In this document: positions 30,125-37,626 of the stretch, piece by piece
Position numbering within the stretch: position 1 is the first letter of the stretch
How the letters are laid out: each line of letters opens with the position of its first letter
DNA from: JAGLQA01 sp023135565
GTDB taxonomy: Bacteria > Acidobacteriota > Aminicenantia > UBA2199
DNA: 37,723 bases
Assembly: GCA_030639305.1 (NCBI GenBank)
Contig: DAOWCY010000053.1
Span: 1-37,723 of the forward strand
Direction: 5' to 3'
Notes under the pieces: generated by a model
Seen by the model: the letters and a program-made list of their open reading frames with translations, nothing else
Told to the model about the DNA's origin: nothing
Databases searched by the model: none
Program-made: the position numbers and the translations under genes

Positions 30125-30191
30125 ACCAAAGACAAACGTTTTATGTTTATCCCGGTATCTATTTTAACTATTAAAGTATCCTGCTGCTTTA

Positions 30192-31367
30192 CTATTTCGA
30201 GGGGGAGAAATGCACTTTGATGTCAAAGGTGATAGGCAGGCTCTTCTTGGGGGCAACCAGCAAATTCTTTACCACATAAGAAAGCGAAATCTCCTTTTTA
30301 CCGGACATCTTCCTATCCGTGCCCCGCACCCGCAAAAGTACGGTCTTATCCCCATAAAGAGTAATCTTATAGGGCACCGTGATGTGTTCCATCTTACCAC
30401 CGGATAAGTGCAGTTCATAGGTTACATCCGATTTGTTGCGCACCTGGATGTAGGCGCTGCGCCTGCCTTTGATGGTTACTTCCGGGTTCAAAATTTCCAC
30501 GGAATTATTAAAGATAGCTTCTAAATATCGGTGCTCGCCGATCAAGGTATCGCCCTGGTAAACGGCGGTGCGCCGGGCAAAAAGAGCTTCTTTGACAGCG
30601 GCTTCAGTGCGCTCTTTGGCAAAAACCAGGGTCATGGTGCGGTGCTCGCCTTTGTGGAAATCATGACTCATGCTGAGAGGATCATGGGCGTCCGAATTGC
30701 CGACCAGGGTTAACTTTTTCTCCAATGCCCAACGGTGCACCCGGGGATAATATTCCGGGCCGTTGGCTACTTCGACGCCGTGCAGGTGCTTCTTTTTATA
30801 CAGGTACTCGTGTATATCGTACCACCTGGAAACACCGTCTTTCTGCTGACCCCGCCAACCGGGATGGTTCCAGAAAACAAAGGCTCCCTGGGACACCGCC
30901 TCTTTGACCGAGTCTTTAAATTCCTCTTTTTTCAGGGCGTTGACATCTTTTAAAAAAATGGCGTTAAAATGACCGGGAGGCATTTCCCTGGTGATCTCGC
31001 CGCCTTTGATCAGCAGCAGCCCTAATGCTTCAGCGCCCGGCAGGGTCACCTGGTGCGAACGGTTAAGGTCTATTTTTATATCGTCATCATAACTGTGATA
31101 CCTATTTTCGATATGCTCGGTAATGGAAAAAACATCCAGGCCTTCCCGCCAGGCTTCGTCGCAGCGCAGGGTGGGCCAGACCCGCCCATCGGAAAATACC
31201 GAATGCATATGGAAATCGCACTTTAAGGTCAGGTAACCGGGTATATCGGGAATCTTGACCTCGCTGCGCACCCAGGCCCAACCGTCTACTTGAAAGCTGA
31301 AAGCCAGCGCAACTATAAACATTACCACAACTGTCAATAATCTCTTCCTGAAAAAGATATTTTTCAT
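30192..31367 (-). CDS. Exported PHP-domain phosphoesterase
   Basis: This 391-residue protein has an N-terminal signal sequence (RLLTVVVMFIVALAFSFQVDG) and a PHP metal-dependent phosphoesterase domain: CDFHMHSVFSDG (about 50-61), SITEHIEN, KGGEITREMPPGHFN, FWNHPGW and VGNSDAHDP. It has a C-terminal beta-rich domain of about 100 residues (IQVRNKSDVTYELHL, LRVRGTDRKMSGKK). The motif order is that of secreted PHP phosphoesterases with a trailing beta domain, distinct from the cytoplasmic HisJ at the start of the window. AGGAGG lies five bases before ATG 31367. Substrate unknown. No neighbours suggest a pathway. Confidence 0.85.
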   Translation of the reverse strand: MKNIFFRKRLLTVVVMFIVALAFSFQVDGWAWVRSEVKIPDIPGYLTLKCDFHMHSVFSDGRVWPTLRCDEAWREGLDVFSITEHIENRYHSYDDDIKIDLNRSHQVTLPGAEALGLLLIKGGEITREMPPGHFNAIFLKDVNALKKEEFKDSVKEAVSQGAFVFWNHPGWRGQQKDGVSRWYDIHEYLYKKKHLHGVEVANGPEYYPRVHRWALEKKLTLVGNSDAHDPLSMSHDFHKGEHRTMTLVFAKERTEAAVKEALFARRTAVYQGDTLIGEHRYLEAIFNNSVEILNPEVTIKGRRSAYIQVRNKSDVTYELHLSGGKMEHITVPYKITLYGDKTVLLRVRGTDRKMSGKKEISLSYVVKNLLVAPKKSLPITFDIKVHFSPSK

Positions 31368-31506
31368 TAAAACCTCCTGTTTTCTATTTCTTAAGCAAAT
31401 AATAATCTTGAATGTAAGCCGGGGGCCATGGCTGAATTGAGAATGCTGTCCCGGGCGGGAAGCCCCATTTAAATGGGGAATGCGGAAAGCCGAATGCTGA
31501 ACGCTG

Positions 31507-32085
31507 TTATTGGTCTATCAAATAACCGTAGTGGGGATAAAAAGGGTTCTCCATGTCGATATGCCCGGAAATGCTCTTAATCTTATTCCCTGCCACTAAA
31601 AATACCACCTTCTTAATCTCCTTGAAGTTGTAACAAAAATTGTCCACAAAAAAATATATAAACTCAAGCTCCGTGCCGCTGCCGGCAGGAAATTTAAGCA
31701 GCAAATCCTCGTTAAAATCAAGCACCAATAAATTCTCATCTTCGATAAAATAGAGAGTTCTTAACCTTACGCCCTGGGGCACCGGGCTGATATAATCCTC
31801 TTCCCCGGTAATTAATAAATCTATTAATTTCTTGTAAAGATCCTCCCTGAGACCGGGAAATTCCACCTCGTGAAGTATGGGCCTCATATAACGGGACCTT
31901 TCAGTATAGAAAAAAACCTTTATATTAATTAACTCCGGCTGATTAACTTCTTCAATAACGTCTTTTTCAGCGCTCAGGTCCTCGCTTTCATCAGAACCGC
32001 GGTTGGACTGCAAAAAAATAACCAGGGAAACGATGAAAAAAATTAGGGCAGATCCTACCAGTGCGTAAATTAGTTTCTTATCCAT
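31507..32085 (-). CDS. Membrane-anchored GerMN-domain protein
   Basis: This 192-residue protein has one N-terminal transmembrane anchor (LIYALVGSALIFFIVSLVIFL), a short acidic linker and a GerMN domain (about 55-185): INIKVFFYTERSRYMRPIL, then LYKKLIDLLITGEEDYISPV and LLVLDFNEDLLLKFPAGSGT. GerMN domains occur in spore germination proteins and in non-sporulating bacteria near cell-wall amidases. Here it follows an amidase by 8 bases, the familiar amidase-GerM pairing. It probably acts with the amidase at the periplasmic cell wall. Confidence 0.85.
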   Translation of the reverse strand: MDKKLIYALVGSALIFFIVSLVIFLQSNRGSDESEDLSAEKDVIEEVNQPELINIKVFFYTERSRYMRPILHEVEFPGLREDLYKKLIDLLITGEEDYISPVPQGVRLRTLYFIEDENLLVLDFNEDLLLKFPAGSGTELEFIYFFVDNFCYNFKEIKKVVFLVAGNKIKSISGHIDMENPFYPHYGYLIDQ

Positions 32086-32093
32086 GATCGTTA

Positions 32094-33245
32094 TCAGTTA
32101 TACCTGCTGTTAAAAAAGTAGATGTATTTGTTGATTCCAGTGTAGATAGCAAGGGCAACTTCGTTTAACAAAGAATCATTTTTTAATTTCTTTTCTTCTG
32201 TGGGATTGGTAAGAAAAGCGACCTCGATCAAAACCGCCGGCATGGCGGCTCTCATCAACACCCGGAAAGGAGCTTGCTTAACCCCGCGGTTCCGGGTGTG
32301 CATTAATATATTCAACTCTTTCTGGATAAAATCGGCCAGTTTACTGGAATCCTTAATGAATTCGGTCTGAGCCATATTCCATAAGATCATCTTTAATTCA
32401 TCTTCTTCAGCCATCTTTTCGATTTCATCGAAAGCTTTATTTTCTTTTTGGGCCAATTGGAAAGATTCCTGGTCCGTGGCTTTTAAACTGACATAAAAGG
32501 TTTCCGGGCCCCTGGCAGCCCTCCTGAAAGAACCGTTAACGTGGATCGATATGAACATATCGGCTTTCTGGTTATTGGCCAGGGCGACACGCGAATCCAA
32601 CGACACTTCCGTATCACCTCTCCTGGTCATCAAGACGCGCAGGCCGAGCTTTGCTTCTATAAGCCTTTTTAGTTTTCGACTCACCTGGAGGGTGATATCT
32701 TTCTCCAACACATTGGATTTGCCGATAGCGCCTAAATCGCTGCCGCCGTGCCCGGGGTCGATACATATGGTTTCGATTGCTATCTTTTTACGCGCCGGCG
32801 GGGGATCTAAAGACTCTTCTTCCTGTGGCTTTCCTGTGCCGCCGCCGGTTTCGGGCAGCCGGGCCCGGGCCGTTATTCCCGGGGCTTTGCTCAGGTCGAA
32901 TACCACCCTGAAGGGCCTTTCCAGCACAAAATGATTAACGATGCGAAAAGGGGATTTAAAATGAACCGTAAAGGAACTCCTATTTTTATCTAAGCGATGA
33001 ACAACTTTATCTACTAAGCGGGAATTTTTAAATTTTTCGATTTTTTTTTTTACGTTGATTTTTTTCTCGAGCTTTATCTCCAACGCGGTCTTTGAGCTTT
33101 CAAAGTTATATTCGAAGCCCCTGTCCCCTTCAAATACGACTCTTGTAAAATCTTTATGATCAAAGGAACGAATACAAACGGAAATAGGGAAAAGGGAAAA
33201 AGTTATCAGCAGCAGCAGGACGAACAGCAGCGATTTATTCTTCAT
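32094..33245 (-). CDS. N-acetylmuramoyl-L-alanine amidase with AMIN domain
   Basis: This 383-residue exported amidase cleaves the amide bond between MurNAc and the stem peptide. The signal peptide (SLLFVLLLLITFSLFPISVC) is followed by an AMIN domain (about 28-130, wall targeting), a proline-rich linker and an Amidase_3 catalytic domain (about 160-375) with zinc ligands in IDPGHGG, VLEKDITL and SIHVN, and the catalytic Glu in AVLIEVAFLTN. The start is uncertain. ATG 33245 and in-frame ATG 33260 both lack a clear ribosome binding site. The gene starts 10-25 bases past the tmRNA 3' end, with no room for a promoter, so it is probably transcribed through the tRNA-tmRNA unit. Confidence 0.9.
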   Translation of the reverse strand: MKNKSLLFVLLLLITFSLFPISVCIRSFDHKDFTRVVFEGDRGFEYNFESSKTALEIKLEKKINVKKKIEKFKNSRLVDKVVHRLDKNRSSFTVHFKSPFRIVNHFVLERPFRVVFDLSKAPGITARARLPETGGGTGKPQEEESLDPPPARKKIAIETICIDPGHGGSDLGAIGKSNVLEKDITLQVSRKLKRLIEAKLGLRVLMTRRGDTEVSLDSRVALANNQKADMFISIHVNGSFRRAARGPETFYVSLKATDQESFQLAQKENKAFDEIEKMAEEDELKMILWNMAQTEFIKDSSKLADFIQKELNILMHTRNRGVKQAPFRVLMRAAMPAVLIEVAFLTNPTEEKKLKNDSLLNEVALAIYTGINKYIYFFNSRYN

Positions 33246-33269
33246 AATAGCGTTATTCATACAGGTTAA

Positions 33270-33615
33270 TGGAGGCGGCGGGAATCGAACCCGCGTCCAA
33301 TAAGGATCAGGATAAAGCATCTACGAGTGTAGTTAGCTTTTAATACTGACCGCGGGGTAAAAGCAAACAAAACCCGCCGCGGTAGTTCTCCCTAAATTGT
33401 CTACCCAAAAAAACGGGAGGCGATTAATCCGGGCATATCCTGCGAAATGGCGCCCCTTGTTTTCCCACAGGAAAAGAAAACAGGGACGGCAGCATTATTT
33501 ATGCTGCGAGTGCTAAATTGTTATCTGCAATTATTTGTTTTGAGCAGTTTATTGAGTTACTCGGCTCAACTCGCAACTTTAACCTTTTCAATACTGTCGA
33601 ACCCTTTTCGCCCCC
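33270..33615 (-). ncRNA. ssrA: Transfer-messenger RNA (tmRNA)
   Basis: tmRNA frees stalled ribosomes and tags the unfinished peptide. The 5' end GGGGGCGAAAAGGGTTCGAC and the 3' end TTCGATTCCCGCCGCCTCCA form the alanine-type acceptor stem (seven pairs with one G-U) and T arm. The terminal CCA is not encoded. The tag frame (33528-33499) reads ADNNLALAA followed by TAA, which with the alanine carried by the tmRNA gives AADNNLALAA, ending in the usual protease-recognised LAA. Length 346 nt. Downstream pseudoknot-forming GC-rich segments are visible (ACCGCGGCGGGTTTT / ACCCCGCGGT). It lies between tRNA-Asp and the amidase gene. Confidence 0.95.
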
Positions 33616-33627
33616 GAAAAGAGTTAA

Positions 33628-33704
33628 TGGCGGGGCCGACGAGATTCGAACTCGCGACCTCTGGCGTGACAGGCCAGCGTTCTAACCAACTGAACTACGA
33701 CCCC
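33628..33704 (-). tRNA. tRNA-Asp (anticodon GTC)
   Basis: A full cloverleaf: acceptor GGGGTCG/CGGCCCC with one G-U pair, D arm TAGTTCAGTTGGTTAGAA, anticodon loop CTGTCAC, T arm GAGTTCGAATCTC, discriminator G and an encoded CCA. It lies 12 bases before the tmRNA. Confidence 0.95.
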
Positions 33705-33721
33705 ATTCGTATTTTATTTAC

Positions 33722-33794
33722 TGGGCGGTAGAGGATTTGAACCTCTGACACTCGGCGTGTAAAACCGATACTCTACCAACTGAGCTAACCGCCC
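33722..33794 (-). tRNA. tRNA-Val (anticodon TAC)
   Basis: Acceptor GGGCGGT/ACCGCCC, D arm TAGCTCAGTTGGTAGA, anticodon loop TTTACAC with TAC, T arm AGAGGTTCAAATCCTCT, discriminator A. CCA is not encoded. It is the first gene of the tRNA-tmRNA unit. Confidence 0.95.
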
Positions 33795-33814
33795 AAAAGA
33801 AAAGATGATACTAT

Positions 33815-33843
33815 AAGATACTACATTTCTTCACTAAAGTCAA
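33815..33843 (-). promoter_or_regulatory. Promoter of the tRNA-tmRNA-amidase unit
   Basis: On the minus strand, -35 TTGACT (33843-33838), a 17-base spacer and -10 TATCTT (33820-33815). The predicted start is at about 33808, just before tRNA-Val. Confidence 0.6.
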
Positions 33844-33953
33844 TAGCCGGAGCAAAAAAATCACAGATCTAATGTGTGCCGATACCTGCGCCCAAAATTC
33901 GCTAAAGTTATGCCGGCAGGCGAGCGCCCCCCGCCCCTACAAAAGCTTACGGA

Positions 33954-34033
33954 TTTGCCTTCGGCGACCCTGCCGGGGGCCAAACTTTTGAAAAAGTTTG
34001 ATCAAAACTTTTGATGAGTTAGAAGCGCTCCTC
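33954..34033. repeat. Interspersed hairpin repeat, copy R8 (B end)
   Basis: TTTGCCTTCGGCGACCCTGC, then CGGGGGCC, the hairpin CAAACTTTTGAAAAAGTTTG, TGATCAAAACTTTTGATGAG, and AGAAGCGCTCC, which also occurs in R9. Only the B end is present. Confidence 0.75.
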
Positions 34034-34195
34034 ATTTTTTTTCCAATACTGATAGTAAGCTTAAGGACCGCATGAAGGATAAGTGTATTTTTTTTTATCA
34101 ACTACAGGTGGCGCAAACATTTTTTCCGCTCGAAGTTTTTCAAAACAGGTCGTTTCCATTTCCCGAAAGAGAAATGTGCACGGCGCAGAATCGCG

Positions 34196-35230
34196 TCATT
34201 TTTTCGAAACACGAGAGTGGAAACGGTTCCTCAATATGTTGACCAGCGTGATGACAAAATCTAAAAATAAACCGAATATCACTATCCTGATAACCGAATG
34301 AACTATAATATTTTCATCCCAAATAGAAAAATCGGTAAACGCTTCTTTTATGGGGAAATTGATCAACGATAACAAAATAAACAGGTAAAACACATCCTTG
34401 ATTAAGTCCAGCCAGGGCGAATTCTTGAAAAACCGGATGATATAAAACACCACCTCCAAAGAAAAAAAACTAATCACCAATAAAGACAGCAGCGTCGAAG
34501 TCATGGGCTCGAAAAACGATTCCACTTCACCGGGGTCGAGACTCTTAAAAAACAAAGTGCCGTATCGCAAATAAACAAAAATAACCGCACATAGCCCCAC
34601 AACCAATAAAATCAAGTAAACCATCTTGGGCTGCTTCGGCATCCCTACCGGAGCTTTCTTCTCTTTGGCAGCGACCTTAACCGGCTCCGCTTTTTCCACT
34701 TTGGCAGTAGCCTTAACCGGCTTCGCTTTCTCCTCTTTTTCTGCTGCTTTGAAAATCTTGGGCCACGACAATTTTATCTCCCCTTTCTGCTGCGAAACAA
34801 TATAGAAAAAGATTCCCACTACGCCGAGATCAAACAACAAGGTCATGGGCAGTTGACTGAGTAGATCGAAAACACCCTCCATCCGGGGCACATAGAAAAA
34901 AGGAAAAGCCTGTATTTTTAAATCTAAAAAATAAGCGACAATGGTGAGGCCATAATGAAACACAAAAAGTATCCAGGTGTAGTGGAACAGGTATTTTTTA
35001 TAAAGAGGCGAGATGATCTGGAAGTCTTCTAAATATTTCTCCGCTATTTCTTTAGGGCTGCCGTAAGAGGCAATGGTTTTCTCTATGCTCTCTTTATTGA
35101 TCTCGCCGAACTCATTCTCCGCCTTTTCCAGGATATGGCTCCTGATCTCCGACAATATCTCGTCCCCTCCTTTTTCCACCACTAAGTAGTGGTCGATCTC
35201 TTCTAAGTAAACGTCTAATTTTTCATACAT
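34196..35230 (-). CDS. HAAS-domain membrane protein paired with PadR
   Basis: This 344-residue protein has an N-terminal HAAS domain (about 1-72: YLEEIDHYLVVEKGGDEILS, YGSPKEIAEKYL), characteristic of proteins encoded next to PadR regulators. About six or seven transmembrane helices follow, split by a low-complexity Lys/Ala/Glu segment (about 165-195). The HAAS domain is thought to link the membrane part to PadR control. GGAGG precedes ATG 35230. The gene starts one base after the padR stop. It may be a membrane sensor or transporter-like protein; the substrate is unknown. Confidence 0.8.
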   Translation of the reverse strand: MYEKLDVYLEEIDHYLVVEKGGDEILSEIRSHILEKAENEFGEINKESIEKTIASYGSPKEIAEKYLEDFQIISPLYKKYLFHYTWILFVFHYGLTIVAYFLDLKIQAFPFFYVPRMEGVFDLLSQLPMTLLFDLGVVGIFFYIVSQQKGEIKLSWPKIFKAAEKEEKAKPVKATAKVEKAEPVKVAAKEKKAPVGMPKQPKMVYLILLVVGLCAVIFVYLRYGTLFFKSLDPGEVESFFEPMTSTLLSLLVISFFSLEVVFYIIRFFKNSPWLDLIKDVFYLFILLSLINFPIKEAFTDFSIWDENIIVHSVIRIVIFGLFLDFVITLVNILRNRFHSRVSKK

Positions 35231-35231
35231 T

Positions 35232-35564
35232 TTATATGTCCTCCTGGCTTAGGTTTTTCAAAATAAAATCCTGCTGCTGCCATATTTTGAGCAATTTTTG
35301 TCTGATCCGGCGGCCTTTTTCCGAAATCTCATAGAATTTCTTAGGTCTATCCGCGCTGACGTCCCATTTGCTTTCTACTAATTCGTATTTTTCCAACCTG
35401 CGCAGCAGCGGGTACAGGGTGCTCTCTTCTACTTTATACCCCAACTGCTCGAATTTTCGCAGCATCATGTAACCATACATGGCTTCTTCTAAAACTACCA
35501 ATACCAATACCTGTAAAAAGCCGCGATTCATTTCGGTTTCAAACTTCGTGTCCGTGTCGCTCAT
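35232..35564 (-). CDS. PadR-family transcriptional repressor
   Basis: This 110-residue winged-helix protein has the family signature FLQVLVLVVLEEAMYGYMML, then VEESTLYPLLRRLEKYELVE, VSADRPKKFYEISEKGR and a C-terminal dimerisation helix. ATG 35564, eight bases after AGGAGG, is preferred over an in-frame TTG at 35573 that would touch the binding site. It forms an operon with the HAAS gene. Three TACAGT/ACTGTA dyads in its own promoter and leader suggest direct autoregulation. Confidence 0.92.
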   Translation of the reverse strand: MSDTDTKFETEMNRGFLQVLVLVVLEEAMYGYMMLRKFEQLGYKVEESTLYPLLRRLEKYELVESKWDVSADRPKKFYEISEKGRRIRQKLLKIWQQQDFILKNLSQEDI

Positions 35565-35602
35565 TCCGGCCAACCTCCTGGTTACGGCAGCAGCGCCGTT
35601 TT

Positions 35603-35710
35603 GTACAGTCCCAGTGCCCTACTGTACGCCGCCTTTATGCTGCACGACACACCATACCGTACAACACCAGCTTACTGTACACTAACGTTATACTGTATTT
35701 CGCACAGTAT
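35603..35710. promoter_or_regulatory. Three PadR operator-like dyads
   Basis: Dyad 1: ATACTGT (35690-35696) and ACAGTAT (35704-35710), lying across the -35 to -10 spacer. Dyad 2: GTACA (35659-35663) and TGTAC (35676-35680), at the predicted transcription start. Dyad 3: GTACAGT (35603-35609) and ACTGTAC (35621-35627), in the leader. All share the TACAGT/ACTGTA half-site. Confidence 0.7.
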
Positions 35711-35715
35711 GTCAA
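35687..35715 (-). promoter_or_regulatory. padR promoter
   Basis: On the minus strand, a consensus -35 TTGACA (35715-35710), a 17-base spacer and -10 TATAAC (35692-35687). The spacer is almost entirely occupied by operator dyad 1. Confidence 0.75.
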
Positions 35716-35729
35716 CTAAATTTTTTTTC

Positions 35730-35927
35730 TTGCCTTCGGCGACCCTGCCGGGGGCCAAACTTTTAAAAAAGTTTGAACAAAATTTTTGTTGAGAAAAGCG
35801 AGAAGCGCTCCCTGCCGCGAAGCAGCTAATAGGCTGGGTGGTGCTTTTGCCTCTAAATAAACAAAAGTTTTTGGGGGGGTCAAGGGGGGCGCTTTTTCAA
35901 AAAAGCCCCCCTTGCCGCCGGAGGCAA
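35730..35927. repeat. Interspersed hairpin repeat, copy R9 (complete, inverted)
   Basis: This is the full unit in the B-to-A order. It begins TTGCCTTCGGCGACCCTGCC with the CAAACTTTTAAAAAAGTTTG hairpin, a middle with GCGAGAAGCGCTCCCTGC, then the A end reversed (CAAAAGTTTTTGGGGGGGTC, the G6/C6 hairpin and GCCGCCGGAGGCAAAG). It separates the padR operon from the radical SAM gene. Confidence 0.85.
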
Positions 35928-35959
35928 AGTTGATGGGAACTTTGGGTTGCTGTCGGGGT

Positions 35960-35988
35960 TTGACAATCTTGTTATTTTTCTTTACAAT
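35960..35988 (+). promoter_or_regulatory. Consensus promoter of the radical SAM gene
   Basis: -35 TTGACA (35960-35965), a 17-base spacer and -10 TACAAT (35983-35988). The predicted start is at about 35995, with GGGAGG before ATG 36020. It lies just outside repeat R9. Confidence 0.8.
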
Positions 35989-36019
35989 ATATTTTGCAAA
36001 CACCAAGAGGGAGGACATT

Positions 36020-37489
36020 ATGAAAGCCTTAATGATTAATCCCAACCGGTTCAAGCCGCATGTGGCCCCGGTTGGACTCGAGTATGTGTGCAACTCATTA
36101 GTAAGAGAAAAGATCGAATTCGATCTCGTGGATTTTAATTTTGAACCCGAAAGCGCGGTTTACCGGAAACTTCGTCAAAAAGATGTCGATCTGGTCGGCA
36201 TTACGGTGCGTAACCTGGATTCCGGCTACCTATCCAAAATCGAACTCTTCCAGCCAAGCATAAAAAAATTAGTCGAGCGAATCAAAAACACCTGCGACTG
36301 TAAAGTGGTTCTCGGCGGGGCGGGTTTCTCCTCCATGCCACGGGAAATCCTGGCATACAGCGGCGCTGATTTCGGCGTCGTGGGTTACGGTGAAGAGGCG
36401 CTGCCACAGATTGTCCGCGCCCTGCGGCAGGGGGGCGACTTAAACAAAATAGACAACCTGACCTGGCGCAAAAACGGCAAAATCCAGGTCAATCCCCTGT
36501 CTACGGGAAATTACGAAAATATCCCGGTGCGGCGCCGTAACATCGTGCGTAACAGCAGTTATTACCGGGTGTACGGCATCGGCAGTATCGAAGCCATGCG
36601 CGGTTGTCCCCGGCGCTGCGGTTACTGCTGTGAGCCTAACATCTCCGGCAGTAAAGTGGTAAAACACAAAGTCGGCAACATCATCGAAGAACTCAAAGAA
36701 TTGAAATCCATTGGCATTCATCACGTTTTTTTATGTGACAGTGAGACAAATTTCGGTGGGCAGGAATATCTTTTCGATTTTTGTGAACAGCTTATTCGCA
36801 GCCGGGTCGGTATTACCTGGACAGCCAGCATGTACCCTGACCCGGAGACCGTATCCCATAAGCTGCTCTGTTTAATGAAAGAAGCAGGCTGCAGCGAGGT
36901 TTACATAGGCGCTGATTCAGGGTCGGATGAAATCCTGACCGGCATGGGCAGGAGCCACAGCGCCGAAGATACCACCGTAATGGTGGAAAAACTGCGCAAA
37001 GCGAACCTGCGCCCTCTGCCTGCTTATCTAATCGGCTGGCCCGGCGAGTCCATAAAGACTATAGAAGAGACCTTTGCCCACATCAAAAGCTGCCGTTTCG
37101 ATGATGTGCTGCTATTTGCCGGGATTCGTATTTACGCGGATACCGAACTCGCCCGTATCGCCATGAAAGAAGGTATCATACAAGAGAATGCCGACCTGCT
37201 TGAACCTACTTTTTACCAGCCTGAGCGGGTTTTGCGGGAATTTATTCCTTTTATTCGCCGTAATGTGCGGGGGCTGGCGAAATCCGTGGTTTATCCTAAA
37301 AGAGGCGTGGATTTTGAGAATCTGCTGATGCGTAATGTTTACTTGTTTGGTGGATTTACCGGCAGGGGGTTAACCGGTTTCGGGGACCGCATGAACAGTA
37401 TGTCGCCCGGTGAGAGAATGAAGATATTGGGTAAAACTTTTTTAGATCGTCTTTTGCCGGCCCGCTGCCGTTACATTCCCACCGCCTGA
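36020..37489 (+). CDS. B12-binding-type radical SAM protein
   Basis: This 489-residue enzyme has an N-terminal Rossmann domain of the cobalamin-binding type (about 1-150: KALMINPNRF, VGITVRNLDSGY, KVVLGGAGFSSMP, GADFGVVGYGEEALP). A radical SAM barrel follows with cluster motif Cys196-x3-Cys200-x2-Cys203 in RGCPRRCGYCC, and VFLCDSETNF, EVYIGADSGSDEIL and AYLIGWPGES. The classic DxHxxG cobalamin motif is not evident, so B12 binding is uncertain. A C-terminal tail of about 100 residues follows the barrel. GGGAGG lies five bases before the ATG. An in-frame extension upstream to 35912 is repeat R9 and promoter sequence. It stands alone with its own promoter and terminator. The substrate is unknown; related proteins are methylases or cyclases for lipids or peptides. 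Confidence 0.87.
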   Translation: MKALMINPNRFKPHVAPVGLEYVCNSLVREKIEFDLVDFNFEPESAVYRKLRQKDVDLVGITVRNLDSGYLSKIELFQPSIKKLVERIKNTCDCKVVLGGAGFSSMPREILAYSGADFGVVGYGEEALPQIVRALRQGGDLNKIDNLTWRKNGKIQVNPLSTGNYENIPVRRRNIVRNSSYYRVYGIGSIEAMRGCPRRCGYCCEPNISGSKVVKHKVGNIIEELKELKSIGIHHVFLCDSETNFGGQEYLFDFCEQLIRSRVGITWTASMYPDPETVSHKLLCLMKEAGCSEVYIGADSGSDEILTGMGRSHSAEDTTVMVEKLRKANLRPLPAYLIGWPGESIKTIEETFAHIKSCRFDDVLLFAGIRIYADTELARIAMKEGIIQENADLLEPTFYQPERVLREFIPFIRRNVRGLAKSVVYPKRGVDFENLLMRNVYLFGGFTGRGLTGFGDRMNSMSPGERMKILGKTFLDRLLPARCRYIPTA

Positions 37490-37593
37490 GTTAATATTTT
37501 TCTTACCTGTTCCCTTTCCGGGTTCCCTATCCCGACTTAAAAAAAAGAAGAAACCTCACATAGAGTTGATAATATAATGAATTAATATTATAA

Positions 37594-37626
37594 CCCATTT
37601 TCCGCAAGTTGAAAAGGGCTTTTTTT
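37594..37626 (+). terminator. Intrinsic terminator after the radical SAM gene
   Basis: The stem CCC-TTTTC/GAAAA-GGG has one bulged A and an eight-base loop, and is followed by C and seven T. It lies about 105 bases past the stop codon. The remaining 97 bases of the window show no gene. Confidence 0.7.

Noticed and set aside
31463..31478. CCCCATTTAAATGGGG as a terminator of the GerMN gene
   Set aside because: A clean palindrome, but no T-run on either strand. Probably a repeat remnant.
33447..33731. 94-codon plus-strand frame
   Set aside because: It runs across the tmRNA and tRNA-Asp genes on the other strand. RNA structure explains the sequence.
35912..36019. In-frame N-terminal extension of the radical SAM protein
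   Set aside because: It would translate the end of repeat R9 and the consensus promoter. GGGAGG before ATG 36020 gives a better start.
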